Positions 1 through 8,276 are shown, counted from the stretch's first letter. The stretch: 51,853 nt of DNA from Phormidium sp. FACHB-1136 (GCF_014697375.1 NZ_JACJRS010000038.1:1-51853); one strand, 5' to 3'. Translations and numbers: made by a program. Notes: generated by a model from the sequence alone, not told the origin.

Positions 1-69
1 GAGCCAACTTTGATTCAATCCCATCCCAACTACCAGACCCTCCTGAACTACGGGGTTATCGCCGCATAG
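1..69 (+). CDS. Possible C-terminal end of an unidentified protein, cut by the window edge
   Basis: Frame 1 is open from the first base and stops at TAG 67-69, giving 22 residues ending in NYGVIAA. This could be the tail of a gene that begins outside the window, but so short an open frame could also arise by chance. No family can be recognised. Confidence 0.3.
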   Translation, partial: EPTLIQSHPNYQTLLNYGVIAA

Positions 70-240
70 ACTGGGATCACAGCCTCCTAAATCTGTCCGG
101 AGTGTTGTCAAGCACTGGCTTTGCGTGTGATGGCGAACAAACTTGAGCGTGGCGAAATGATGTAAATCTCCTAGGCTCGATGCAACCATGCTTCAATGTG
201 CAATCGTCGCATCTCAGCCGTTAAAAGATATGACACGGGC

Positions 241-258
241 AAGGGGATTAAGCCCCTT
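241..258. terminator. Small hairpin downstream of acr3
   Basis: AAGGGG and CCCCTT form a perfect 6-bp stem around a six-base loop, 40 bases beyond the acr3 stop. There is no clear T-run on either side, so a terminator role is only suggested by position between two converging reading directions. Confidence 0.3.
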
Positions 259-298
259 ATTCGTAGGCTGTAGATACACCTCATCCATGGGAGAACCG

Positions 299-1459
299 CT
301 ATATGCCTGGGGGAAGACAGCGGGGATCTCGGAGATTGGCTTTTTCGGGGTCGCGGGGGAACCAGAATGCGGTTCTCTTGCAAAATTCCACCAACATCAG
401 CATTACGGGCACCTCAATTAACACGCCGACCACCGTAGCTAGGGCTGCGCCAGAGCTGAGCCCAAACAGTGTGACGGCGGTGGCAATGGCGACTTCAAAA
501 TGGTTGCTGGCCCCAATCAAGGCGGCGGGGGCAGCGTCTTCGTAGACCATACCCAGGCTTTGGGCGGCTACATAGGTGAGGCCAAAAATGACGTTGGTTT
601 GAATGAACAGCGGTACCGCAATCATCAGGATGTGCAGGGGATTGCGCACAATCAAATCACCCTTGAAGGCAAACAACAGCATCAGGGTAGTCAGCAGGGC
701 AATGACGGAAATTGGGCTGAGATATTTCAGAAACACGTTTTCAAAATAGGCTTGGCCCTTGTGGCGCAAAATCCAGGTGCGGGAAACGGCCCCCGCCAGC
801 AGCGGCAGTCCTACGTAAATTAGCACCGATAGCACAATGGTTTGCCAGGGTACGGCCAGATGATTGGCGGCTAGCAGCCACCGCCCTAGGGGGGCATAGA
901 GAAACAGCATGGCCAGGGAGTTCACGGCCACCATCACCAGCGTGTGTCCTTGGTTGCTAAAGGACAGATATCCCCACATCAACACCATGGCGGTGCAGGG
1001 GGCAATGCCGAGTAAAATACATCCGGTTATGTAGGAATCGGCCAGGGCAATTTCTGTGCCGCGAATCAGTTCTGTTTCTGAAAGAAAAGGTCGAAATAAT
1101 CCTCCCAGAAGAACCTGCGCAAATAGCACCATGGTAAAGGGCTTGATCAGCCAATTAACCACCAGAGTTAACATTACAGGTTTAGGGGTACGGGCGGCTT
1201 TTTTGGCTTGGGAAAAGTCAATTTTCACCATGATGGGATACATCATGAAAAAGAGGCAGATGGCAATGGGAATTGACACCTGATAAATACTCATGGCATC
1301 CAACGTCACCGCGACCCCAGGAAACAACCGCCCCAGAAGAATCCCGGCCACAATACAAAGAAACACCCACAGGGTGAGGTACCGCTCAAAGCGGTTGAGC
1401 CTCCCTCCCGCCTGGACGGCCTTGGGGCTAGGGTTGGGTTGAGCATCCATACAGGGCAT
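299..1459 (-). CDS. acr3: ACR3-family arsenite efflux transporter
   Basis: 386-residue polytopic inner-membrane protein that should export arsenite using the membrane potential. It shows about ten hydrophobic segments and the ACR3 signature around [13 protein letters not shown], whose cysteine is the conserved residue of this family, plus the later [11 protein letters not shown] segment. Length is normal for ACR3. It lies 57 bases downstream of an ArsR repressor on the same strand, so the two probably form an arsR-acr3 operon induced by arsenite or antimonite. The first residues ([10 protein letters not shown]) are poorly conserved, so the start could be the second ATG. No arsC or arsH is seen in the window. 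The ArsB family is ruled out by the motif. Confidence 0.93.
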   Translation of the reverse strand: MPCMDAQPNPSPKAVQAGGRLNRFERYLTLWVFLCIVAGILLGRLFPGVAVTLDAMSIYQVSIPIAICLFFMMYPIMVKIDFSQAKKAARTPKPVMLTLVVNWLIKPFTMVLFAQVLLGGLFRPFLSETELIRGTEIALADSYITGCILLGIAPCTAMVLMWGYLSFSNQGHTLVMVAVNSLAMLFLYAPLGRWLLAANHLAVPWQTIVLSVLIYVGLPLLAGAVSRTWILRHKGQAYFENVFLKYLSPISVIALLTTLMLLFAFKGDLIVRNPLHILMIAVPLFIQTNVIFGLTYVAAQSLGMVYEDAAPAALIGASNHFEVAIATAVTLFGLSSGAALATVVGVLIEVPVMLMLVEFCKRTAFWFPRDPEKANLRDPRCLPPGI

Positions 1460-1516
1460 CCCTGAAACAACAACACTTGATAAGCCCTCTCCATCATTTC
1501 AAAGTTTCTTGATTTG

Positions 1517-1846
1517 TCAATCCACCTTGGGTGGGCAGGGGCGGGCGGGCAGCATGGGACTAAAGCGGCGAAATTCGGCGAGATACTGTTCTAGGGCTAC
1601 GAATTGGGGCAAGTTGAGGCTGTAGTAAATCCAGCGACCTTCCTGGCGAGAGCGGACTAACTCGGCTGTTTTTAATGCTTTGAGGTGAAACGACAGCTTG
1701 GACTGGGCGACCCCCATTTGGTCACATAGATCGCAGACACAGAGTTCCTGACTGCGCAGCCGATCCACGATATCTAGGCGCAGGGGATCGGCTAGGGCTT
1801 TGAACCCTAAAACAATTAAGCTTGATGTATTTGATATCTCTAGCAT
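1517..1846 (-). CDS. arsR: ArsR/SmtB-family arsenite-responsive repressor
   Basis: 109-residue winged-helix DNA-binding protein. The segment ELCVCDLC (about residues 34-41) is the classic As(III)-binding alpha-3 motif in which vicinal cysteines sense arsenite, followed by the recognition helix KLSFHLKALKTAELV and the wing RQEGRWIYYSL. The family represses its own operon and leaves DNA when metalloid binds. Its place directly ahead of acr3 fits that role. The tail contains a further cysteine (ARPCPPK). The operator was not pinned down; the 83-base gap upstream to the MEKHLA gene must hold the promoter unless transcription reads through from that gene. Confidence 0.93.
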   Translation of the reverse strand: MLEISNTSSLIVLGFKALADPLRLDIVDRLRSQELCVCDLCDQMGVAQSKLSFHLKALKTAELVRSRQEGRWIYYSLNLPQFVALEQYLAEFRRFSPMLPARPCPPKVD

Positions 1847-1929
1847 CCCGTCCCTTGGGGTTTTCTGGCTATGGTGGGTTCGCGTTAGGCGACGTATCCG
1901 TTGGCAGGGCTTGGATGCGTTCGCTGGGG

Positions 1930-2436
1930 CTAATGCATCGTACCAGCTTCATTTTCGCCATCGAGATACTGCCAGTGGTGAAACAGGGCGGCTTGGCCGT
2001 AGGGAGTGCCTGTCTCATCGTTTACCGTCCAAACGATGGCGTTTTGGATGGTGAATCGTCGCCCAGATTGGGCAATCCGTACCCCGGCATAGTCGCTAAT
2101 GTAGCCCTGTTGAGCGACTTCTGCCAACAGCCTAGCCCGTTCTTCCTGGTTGGGGGGCTCCGCCGACAGCCGCGAGGGCAGGGTGGTGAAGGCTGGCCAA
2201 GACCACTCAAACAAGCGTTGGGCGGCGAGGTTCGCGTAGTTAAAAATGGGGTCGGCCTCGGTGCCATGGGAGACCAGCACAAAGGGCGCTTCGTATAGGG
2301 CTTGGGCTGCCACTACCTTGGATAGGGCGGGATGGATGAGGTCTTCCCCCAGCAGGCGACGGAAGCTATGGCGAAGACGCTCCGTATGGCCGACTAAATA
2401 GTGGTTAGCCGGATTGGGAGCCTGGGTCTTTTCCAC
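1930..2436 (-). CDS. MEKHLA-domain protein (PAS-like sensor fold)
   Basis: 168 residues matching the MEKHLA family found in cyanobacteria and at the C-terminus of plant HD-ZIP III factors: FVLVSHGTEADPIFNYANLAAQRLFEWSW, then a glycine-rich PAS-like core ending FHHW. The family is related to PAS domains and is thought to sense redox or light signals, but no biochemical role is settled. It is on the same strand as arsR, 83 bases upstream, so co-transcription is possible. A run CTCCTC (sense GAGGAG) just before the ATG is a good ribosome site. The sense-strand start is ATG at 2436. Confidence 0.82.
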   Translation of the reverse strand: MEKTQAPNPANHYLVGHTERLRHSFRRLLGEDLIHPALSKVVAAQALYEAPFVLVSHGTEADPIFNYANLAAQRLFEWSWPAFTTLPSRLSAEPPNQEERARLLAEVAQQGYISDYAGVRIAQSGRRFTIQNAIVWTVNDETGTPYGQAALFHHWQYLDGENEAGTMH

Positions 2437-2725
2437 GATATTTCTCCTCCTGTATTGCCTAATTCTATCGGAAATGTACAGGACACTAGAGGGTCGTTTT
2501 CTTCAGCTTTGCCCCTATTGAAGTCTTGGATAAAGTCATACCTTTCAGCCTTGATATCGAGTCAGATGGGTGATTATCCTGAAAGGAAGATAGGAGCAAA
2601 CATAGGGTTGTCGTAATTTAGCAGACGCTTGTTTGGTCGAGAATATCATTGGATTCTAGATTTTTTGATTCTAGGATCTTTGAGATATTGATCTCCTTCT
2701 ACGGTTGTTCCATGGGTGCCGGATC

Positions 2726-3055
2726 ATGTCAGAAAGAGTGGGTGCGATGGAGAGCGCTACGACGCATTTTGGGGCTACCCCAACGGTTTGCGAGGGTAGT
2801 GGCTATGAGGATCGCCTGTACAATGTGGTGGCTTATCTCAAGCAAGTTCGGTTGGGTCAAGGGTTAAGTATTACCGATGTGGCCCAACGCAGTGCCCTTC
2901 CTCCCAGTTTGATCCAGGCGATGGAGGGCGGCGAATTCCAGAACTTACCGGAGACCTTACCCAAGGGAATCTGCCTTCAGCGCTATGCCGATGCCCTTGG
3001 GCTGAAGGGGGCTGAGATCGCCTGTGGGTTCTCGCGACGGGCCAGTGCCCGCTAG
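2726..3055 (+). CDS. Small helix-turn-helix protein, RodZ-N-terminus-like
   Basis: About 109 residues. Residues from YNVVAYLKQVRLGQGLSITDVAQRSALPPSLIQAMEGGEFQNLPE to the RYADALGL segment form a five-helix HTH of the HTH_25 type seen at the N-terminus of RodZ. Here it is alone: no membrane helix follows, so this is not full RodZ. The reading frame also opens from a TTG at 2705; ATG 2726 or ATG 2747 are more credible starts, and the second has a purine-rich stretch ahead of it. It sits 70 bases before a metal-transporter permease, with a 13-bp tandem repeat between them. A role as a regulator of that gene is possible but unproven. Confidence 0.7.
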   Translation: MSERVGAMESATTHFGATPTVCEGSGYEDRLYNVVAYLKQVRLGQGLSITDVAQRSALPPSLIQAMEGGEFQNLPETLPKGICLQRYADALGLKGAEIACGFSRRASAR

Positions 3056-3071
3056 GCCGGGGGGGAAATCC

Positions 3072-3097
3072 GTCGCCTAAGATAGTCGCCTAAGATA
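3072..3097. repeat. Perfect 13-bp tandem direct repeat upstream of the metal permease
   Basis: GTCGCCTAAGATA occurs twice with no spacer (3072-3084 and 3085-3097), 28 bases ahead of ATG 3126. Tandem sites of this size before a metal-transport gene can be operators, but no known consensus is matched. Confidence 0.75.
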
Positions 3098-3125
3098 GCG
3101 ATGGATGCTTTTGCGACGGTGCGCC

Positions 3126-3977
3126 ATGGATGGGTTGCTTGCCCCTCTCAGTTACGACTTTATGCGCCAAGCCCTGGTGGCGAGTGTGCTGGTGGGAATT
3201 CTGTGTCCTGTGGCGGGGACGTATTTAATTGTGCAGCGCATGGCTATGTTGGGGGATGTGGTAGCCCATGGCGTGTTGCCCGGTTTGGCGATGGCCCAAG
3301 TGTTGCGCCTGCCAACCCTGTTGGGGGCTTTTGCTATGGGGCTATGCAGTACAGCGGTCATCACCTGGATTCGTAGCCAGTCGCGGATTAAGGCCGACAC
3401 CGCCATGGCGATCACCTTTTCCACCTTCTTTTCCCTAGGCATTACGCTGCTGACGGTGCTCAACACCCCCATCAGTCTAGAGGGCGTACTATTTGGCGAT
3501 ATTCTCAGCATTACTCGCCAAGATCTGGGCCAAATTGCCATCATTACCCTACTCGTGCTATCCGGGGTGAAGGTTTTCTATAAAGAACTACTCTTTTTTA
3601 CCTTCGATCCCCTGGGGGCCGAAGCGCTAGGGCTGCCCGTCCAAGCCATCAACCTGGGGTTAACGGCGGCGATTACCCTAGCCATCATTGCCGGAATTAA
3701 AACCGTAGGCGTGATTTTGGTGGTAGCGCTGATGGTTGGCCCCGCAGCTACCGCCTACCTCCTAGTGAAGGAACTGCACTGGATGATGGTTTGGGGCGCG
3801 GGGTTTGGGGTGCTGTTTGGAATTATCGGCCTGTACGCTAGCTACTACCTAGATCTTCCCTCCGGCCCCGCCATTGGACTAACGGTTTTTTTAGGGTTTC
3901 TTTTGGCCTTGTTATTCAGCCCTCGCCAAGGCATTCTCACCCGCAGCCTACGCGCCCGGAACCGCGAGGACTCCTAG
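3126..3977 (+). CDS. Metal ABC transporter permease (ZnuB/MntB family)
   Basis: 283-residue inner-membrane permease of the ABC-3 family for Zn, Mn or Fe import. It has about eight hydrophobic segments, the family segments RMAMLGDVVAHGVLPG near the N-terminus and GIKTVGVILVVALMVGPAATAYLL near residue 190-215, which is the coupling region. Start ATG 3126 is preferred because MDGLLAPLSYDFMRQALV aligns with the usual N-terminus; an in-frame upstream codon at 3105 would add seven residues. The ATPase and substrate-binding protein that should partner it are not adjacent in the window, so substrate cannot be assigned. The next gene is on the opposite strand. Confidence 0.88.
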   Translation: MDGLLAPLSYDFMRQALVASVLVGILCPVAGTYLIVQRMAMLGDVVAHGVLPGLAMAQVLRLPTLLGAFAMGLCSTAVITWIRSQSRIKADTAMAITFSTFFSLGITLLTVLNTPISLEGVLFGDILSITRQDLGQIAIITLLVLSGVKVFYKELLFFTFDPLGAEALGLPVQAINLGLTAAITLAIIAGIKTVGVILVVALMVGPAATAYLLVKELHWMMVWGAGFGVLFGIIGLYASYYLDLPSGPAIGLTVFLGFLLALLFSPRQGILTRSLRARNREDS

Positions 3978-4114
3978 GGTAACCGTGGAAACGCCGAGGG
4001 TTAGCGCCCTTCTGGGATGACCTCGATCTCCACAAGTGCTCACAGATTAGCTTTCCCCTGGCAAATTTCTACCCCCGGATCAACGTTGGTTCCCTGAAAT
4101 ATCACTTGCACCAT

Positions 4115-4582
4115 TCAGCTCATTCCCAGATTAATGATTTCTCCCTTAAAACCTTCACCCGTGGAAACTGCTGGCTGATTACCAGAAAGTTTTCCTGTTG
4201 TTGCTGGACTTGCGTTTTGGCTAATGTAGGGTAACTCCATTTTTCGTGCCCGGAGGGAGTACAGCAAGCCCCCAAAAGCACCAAAGATAAGGATTGATAT
4301 AATAGCCCGTATGTCTTGAGTTAAATTCTCTGAAAAGCCAGTAAAATATATGATTACAATAGGCTTGCCATCTCGATAGGTCAAGAAAAGAGTGAAGGCA
4401 AAACTTAGTAGTAATCCGAGGAGAAAACAAAAAAGATAAGACCAGATACGACTAAAGTGTTGCTGTTTACCACCTGCCTGATCGCGAATTTCTTTGCTAG
4501 ACTGCCCTCCAGCTTGGCCTTGCGTTTCTGTTGATGGGGGGCGCTGAGGATCTGGATTCGCTGCGGAGTTAGTGACAGCCAT
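4115..4582 (-). CDS. Hypothetical protein with two membrane helices
   Basis: 155 residues, family not recognised. The first 40 are hydrophilic and rich in Q, G, S and P. Two hydrophobic segments follow: about residues 47-68 (YLFCFLLGLLLSFAFTLFL) and 92-110 (IISILIFGAFGGLLYSL), the second ended by RARK, which suggests a cytoplasmic side. The tail is polar. The nucleotide composition is less GC-rich than flanking genes. It lies 31 bases downstream of the thioesterase gene on the same strand and could be co-transcribed. Confidence 0.6.
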   Translation of the reverse strand: MAVTNSAANPDPQRPPSTETQGQAGGQSSKEIRDQAGGKQQHFSRIWSYLFCFLLGLLLSFAFTLFLTYRDGKPIVIIYFTGFSENLTQDIRAIISILIFGAFGGLLYSLRARKMELPYISQNASPATTGKLSGNQPAVSTGEGFKGEIINLGMS

Positions 4583-4613
4583 TGGGGATTCCTTTTATGA
4601 GTAGAGCACAGCA

Positions 4614-5027
4614 TCATCCTAGGGCCGCTTGTAGGTGATCGGGCAATCGACGCAGTACCCGCCGACTGGTGAGATCCACCGTGGCTAGGGTGACAGTGCC
4701 CTCTAGACAAAGTTCTTGGGTGACGGAGTTCAGCACTTCGTATTGCCATACCAGACGCACACCCTTAAAGGGATCCGTCCGGGCCTGAATCAGCGCCTCA
4801 TCCCCCAGCCGCAGGGATTGGCGATAGCGCAGGGCCATATCCACCACGGGCAAATCTACCCCGGCCTTGATCCAGTCGGCAAAGGTGAGGTTGTGCTGTT
4901 GCAGGTAGGCCACCCGCGCCTCCTCTAGCCACGCGATATAGGTGCCGTGCCAGACGATGCCAGCATAGTCGGTGTGATGGGGATGAACGACCACGCGGTA
5001 CTCAAACCAGGGAGGCGAATCGGTCAT
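4614..5027 (-). CDS. Hotdog-fold acyl-CoA thioesterase, probably DHNA-CoA hydrolase type
   Basis: 137 residues of the 4-hydroxybenzoyl-CoA thioesterase family. HTDYAGIVWHGTYIAWLEEAR (written here by its key residues H18-T-D, W-H-G-T-Y, E-E-A-R) contains the catalytic aspartate and the hotdog helix. The nearest characterised cyanobacterial relative I recall is Synechocystis Slr0204, which releases 1,4-dihydroxy-2-naphthoate for phylloquinone synthesis. That function is likely here but other acyl-CoA substrates cannot be excluded. Length is typical. Start ATG at 5027 is followed closely by the conserved YRV strand, so little N-terminal ambiguity exists. Confidence 0.82.
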   Translation of the reverse strand: MTDSPPWFEYRVVVHPHHTDYAGIVWHGTYIAWLEEARVAYLQQHNLTFADWIKAGVDLPVVDMALRYRQSLRLGDEALIQARTDPFKGVRLVWQYEVLNSVTQELCLEGTVTLATVDLTSRRVLRRLPDHLQAALG

Positions 5028-5355
5028 AGGTTATTTGGAACAGGCCAACAGAGACAGGATAGAGCAGGGATCAGGGTAATCGCTGGTTGACGGACGAAAC
5101 TTGCCAGAACCCAGATCCGTCTCAGGGGCAGGAAACCTGACCTCTACATTAATCTACGACCCATTGGCCCGTCCGTGACCCCGTTGATCAGCCCGTCAAT
5201 ACAAATTATGAATGGTCGCCGAGTAGGTTCAAGGCCCATGCCTATGATGGTTGAGGTAGAGGACGCGCAAGGCGTGATTCTGCCTGCCATTACGGTGGTT
5301 TACCCGCGTTTTGGCGGATCACGACTTTTATTCGGCAGTTTGAGACGAGGATCCC
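5028..5355. other. Intergenic region between divergent thioesterase and usp genes
   Basis: About 330 bases that must hold the promoters of both divergent genes. An open frame starting at 5175 runs into the usp gene in a different frame and looks spurious. No NtcA-type box, repeat or RNA gene was seen. Confidence 0.5.
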
Positions 5356-6210
5356 ATGATAGAAAAAATTCTTTTGGCCGACTCTGGCACCGGGAATACC
5401 GAAGCCATGATGAAGGTGCTGATGGATATTCCCCTCATCCAGCGGGCGGCGGTGACGGTACTCCATGTAGTGCCCTCCCAGGTATCTGCCGAAACCATGG
5501 CTAGCAAGTGGGAGGAAGGGGGACGCACCCTGGCTACGGCGATTCAGAACCTCAACCTCGATCCGGGCAAAGTGACGGCGGTGCTGCGGGAAGGCGATCC
5601 CAAAGATGTCGTGGTGCAGGTGGCCGACGAAACCGACGCCAGCCTGATTGTGATGGGATCGCGGGGGCTGCAAGGGCTGAAGGCCATCCTGGAAAATTCC
5701 GTCAGTCAGTATGTGTTTCAACTGGCCTCCCGGCCCATGCTGCTGGTGAAGGACGACCTCTACACTATTCGCCCCATCAAGCGGGTGCTGGTGGCCATGG
5801 ACAAATCCGACTCGGCCAAGGAAGGGCTAAACATCGCCCTCACCCTGCTACGCGACATCAAGGGCGGCGAACTCACCCTAGTTCACTCGGTTTCTAGCCT
5901 GAAGGCCAAACCCTTTGATATCACCACCATTGATGCCAACGAAGACCCTGTGCTTTTGGCGGCAGCGGAAGAGGCCCGCAAGTATGGCGTCCCCTACAAA
6001 CTAGCGGCCCCCGAAGGCAAGGCCGGACAGCGCATCTGCCAATTGGCGGAAGACCGCAACATCGACCTGCTGATTCTCGGTTCCCCTGACCGTCGGCCCA
6101 CCATCGCCAAGGGCTTGCCCGACCTGGATAAGGTGCTGGGCGAATCGCTGACCGACTATGTGCGGGTCTACGCCCCTTGTCCCGTGCTAATCACCCGGAT
6201 GCAGGGCTAG
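5356..6210 (+). CDS. Tandem-domain universal stress protein
   Basis: 284 residues made of two Usp domains, about 1-140 and 143-284. Each begins with a beta strand (KILLADSG and RVLVAMDKSD) and ends in the family pattern (LIVMGSRGLQGLKAI...PMLLV and LLILGSPDRRP...CPVLI). The first copy keeps a G-x-x-G...S-V-S ATP-site-like series, with asparagine where glycine is usual (ILENSVS); the second copy is more altered. Such proteins bind nucleotides and support stress survival; a specific role cannot be read. It is followed by a strong terminator hairpin, so it is probably a single-gene unit. Confidence 0.9.
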   Translation: MIEKILLADSGTGNTEAMMKVLMDIPLIQRAAVTVLHVVPSQVSAETMASKWEEGGRTLATAIQNLNLDPGKVTAVLREGDPKDVVVQVADETDASLIVMGSRGLQGLKAILENSVSQYVFQLASRPMLLVKDDLYTIRPIKRVLVAMDKSDSAKEGLNIALTLLRDIKGGELTLVHSVSSLKAKPFDITTIDANEDPVLLAAAEEARKYGVPYKLAAPEGKAGQRICQLAEDRNIDLLILGSPDRRPTIAKGLPDLDKVLGESLTDYVRVYAPCPVLITRMQG

Positions 6211-6219
6211 GCTGAGATT

Positions 6220-6285
6220 AGATCCCAGGGTTCTTCAATGGGTAGCCCACCAATAGCGGCATCCCCAGCCAGAACCCTGGGATCT
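6220..6285. repeat. Perfect 15-bp inverted repeat after usp
   Basis: AGATCCCAGGGTTCT (6220-6234) is exactly complementary to AGAACCCTGGGATCT (6271-6285), with 36 bases between. It begins 10 bases after the usp stop. It could be an mRNA 3' stabilising stem or a small mobile-repeat relic. Confidence 0.85.
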
Positions 6286-6311
6286 GGGGCAAACACCGCA
6301 AGTAGCCCGCT

Positions 6312-6343
6312 AGCAGGGGTCTCCGAGGAGGCCCCTGCTTTGC
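6312..6343 (+). terminator. Rho-independent-like terminator of usp
   Basis: AGCAGGGG pairs with CCCCTGCT, continuing inward through a T-G wobble to CTCC/GGAG, giving a stem of about 13 pairs with a two-base apex. A short TTTG follows. It separates usp from the nrt promoter. Confidence 0.7.
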
Positions 6344-6421
6344 GTTGGGCAGAGAATTTTCCCCGGATTATGCAAAATCTACATGCAAATCATGCATGAA
6401 AAGTATCGCCCAGGGCAAAAC

Positions 6422-6463
6422 GTAACGAAACATACAAAATACCCAGGGAAGTTTGAATAATTT
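6422..6463 (+). promoter_or_regulatory. NtcA-activated promoter of the nrt genes
   Basis: GTA (6422-6424), eight bases, TAC (6433-6435) is a perfect NtcA box. Exactly 22 bases later lies TAATTT (6458-6463), which fits the -10 form TAN3T. This is the canonical arrangement for a class II NtcA promoter, used under nitrogen limitation. A start near 6470 would leave an untranslated leader of about 370 bases before nrtA. Confidence 0.88.
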
Positions 6464-6841
6464 GTTAACAAACATAACCAAGCTATTTTTCAAGGTCTAA
6501 TTCTGCCGAGATTTTGTTCAGCCGCTAGAAGCCAATTTATGTTTGAGAGGGTCACGCTTAATTGAGTTCAGATTGGCTTGTCTGCGTTCAGTGGAAATAG
6601 ATTGTTACAGTCGCTCACGCCTTTTCTTTGAGGCTAAGTTATCAACCCATCGGATGTGCAAATAACGCCTGAAAACGGATCTGTCGATTCTAATTTTGGG
6701 CTCTGTATTTGCTTCTACTGCTGGGTTGATATCTGGAAGTTGTGTTGTCGATTGCCGATTTATTTTTGTCAATTACGTCAGTTTTCCCCGTTGATAGGGT
6801 GGTTTTGCCCCAGGTTATTAGGATTTTCTCAAGGATCAACC
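6464..6841 (+). other. Long nrtA leader, function unknown
   Basis: About 370 bases between the predicted start point and nrtA ATG. It is AT-rich compared with the genes and has GTTCAG three times (near 6513, 6566 and 6587). I compared it by eye with the glutamine riboswitch pattern and did not find it. The frame is open ahead of nrtA from a GTG at 6656, but the upstream residues do not look like nrtA. Confidence 0.5.
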
Positions 6842-8170
6842 ATGACTCGTCTCAATCGTCGTAAGTTTTTGTTCACCGCTAGCACCGCCGCCGCTGGCAC
6901 CGTTTTCCTTCATGCCTGTAGCCAAGGGGGTTCCAACACCGCCGCCGATGCGGGCGCTGATGCGGGTTCCTCAACTGCTCCCGCCGCTGGGCCTGTGGAA
7001 GGGCTAGAAACCACCACCGCCAAGCTCGGCTTCATTGCCCTAACGGATTCTGCGCCGCTAATCATCGCTAAGGTGAAGGGCTTTTTCGACAAGTACGGCA
7101 TGACCGACGTGTCCGTCGAAAAGCAAGCCTCCTGGGGCACCACCCGCGACAACATCGTGCTGGGTTCCGGCGGCGGCGGCATTGATGGGGCACACATCCT
7201 CACCCCCATGCCCTACCTGATTTCCCAGGGCATCGTTACCGATGGCAACAAGGTACCGATGTACATCCTGTCTCGGCTGAACGTCAACGGCCAAGGCATT
7301 TCCCTACCCAATGAGTATGCCAGCCTGAATGTGGGGGTAGATAGCAGTCCTCTGAAGGCCGAGTTTGCGAGGCTCAAGGCTGGCGGCAAGGAACTGAAGG
7401 CAGCCATGACCTTCCCCGGCGGTACCCACGATATGTGGATTCGCTACTGGCTGGCGGCGGGTGGCATTGACCCCGACACCGAAATTTCCACCATTGTGGT
7501 GCCCCCGGCCCAGATGGTAGCCAACGCCAAGGTGGGCAATATGGATGCCTTCTGCGTGGGCGAACCCTGGCCCCTACAAACCGTGAACCAGGATATTGGC
7601 TTCAACGCCCTCACCACCGGGGAAATGTGGAAAGACCACCCCGAAAAAGCCTTTGCCATGCGGGCCGAGTGGGTAGACGCCAACCCTAACGCCACCAAGG
7701 CGCTGCTGATGGCCGTTTTGGAGGCCGCTATGTGGTGCGACCAGCCGGAAAACAAAGAGGAAATGTGCCGCATTCTCTCCGAGCGGGCCTGGTTTAACGT
7801 GCCCTTTGAAGACATCATCGACCGATCTATGGGCAAATTTGACTTTGGCAATGGCCGGGTAGAAGAACTGCCTGACCTAATGCAGAAATACTGGGCCGAC
7901 AACGCCTCCTACCCCTACAAGAGCCACGATCTCTGGTTCCTAGTCGAAAATATTCGCTGGGGTCTGCTGCCCAAGGATACCGATGTCAATGCTTGGGTGG
8001 ATGCCGTTAACAGGGAAGACCTCTGGCGCGAAGCGGCTACCGCCATCGGCCAGGAGTCGGCCATTCCCGCCAGCACCTCTCGCGGTGTAGAAACCTTCTT
8101 CGATGGCGTTACCTTCGACCCCGAAAATCCCCAAGCTTACCTCGATAGCCTCAAGATCAAAAAGGTCTAG
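6842..8170 (+). CDS. nrtA: Nitrate/nitrite ABC transporter substrate-binding lipoprotein
   Basis: 442 residues, exported and lipid-anchored: RRKFLFTASTAAAGTVFL is a twin-arginine-like signal ending in lipobox LHAC with Cys26 as the likely acylated residue. ATG 6842 is chosen because the signal begins there; the open frame upstream is not conserved-looking. The family binds nitrate (NrtA) or bicarbonate (CmpA). Counting from this start, His196, Gly240 and Lys269 fall at the residue numbers I recall as nitrate contacts in Synechocystis NrtA, where CmpA is recalled to have glutamate in place of the lysine. With the NtcA promoter, this favours nitrate. First gene of nrtABCD. Confidence 0.93.
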   Translation: MTRLNRRKFLFTASTAAAGTVFLHACSQGGSNTAADAGADAGSSTAPAAGPVEGLETTTAKLGFIALTDSAPLIIAKVKGFFDKYGMTDVSVEKQASWGTTRDNIVLGSGGGGIDGAHILTPMPYLISQGIVTDGNKVPMYILSRLNVNGQGISLPNEYASLNVGVDSSPLKAEFARLKAGGKELKAAMTFPGGTHDMWIRYWLAAGGIDPDTEISTIVVPPAQMVANAKVGNMDAFCVGEPWPLQTVNQDIGFNALTTGEMWKDHPEKAFAMRAEWVDANPNATKALLMAVLEAAMWCDQPENKEEMCRILSERAWFNVPFEDIIDRSMGKFDFGNGRVEELPDLMQKYWADNASYPYKSHDLWFLVENIRWGLLPKDTDVNAWVDAVNREDLWREAATAIGQESAIPASTSRGVETFFDGVTFDPENPQAYLDSLKIKKV

Positions 8171-8197
8171 TTCTGAACCTGGCCACCACACCCCGGA

Positions 8198-8276
8198 GAT
8201 CCCCCTAAATCCCCCTTAGGAAGGGGGACTTTGACCGCCCTCTACTCCCCCTTCCCAAGGGGGGCTGGGGGGGATC
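8198..8276. repeat. Two-hairpin GC-rich repeat, type A copy 1
   Basis: Begins GATCCCCCTAAATCCCCCTT, contains GGGGGACTTTGA in the centre and ends GGGGGGGATC. Two C-run/G-run hairpins flank the central ACTTTGA, and the outer arms also pair. It lies between nrtA and nrtB, so it could set their relative expression. Other copies are at 13332-13407 and 44681-44756. Confidence 0.92.

Noticed and set aside
5175-5504. Open frame of 109 codons ahead of and into usp
   Set aside because: It overlaps the start of usp in another frame, is Arg/Gly/His-rich and shows no family pattern.
6656-6841. N-terminal extension of nrtA from 6656
   Set aside because: It would bury the twin-arginine/lipobox signal, which needs to be at the N-terminus.
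6464-6841. Glutamine riboswitch in the nrtA leader
   Set aside because: A CGTTCA-like start occurs, but the downstream GACGGAAGTAGG-type part was not found.
8198-8276. CRISPR array from the repeated GC-rich units
   Set aside because: Copies are dispersed over the window as single palindromic elements, with no regular spacers and no cas genes.
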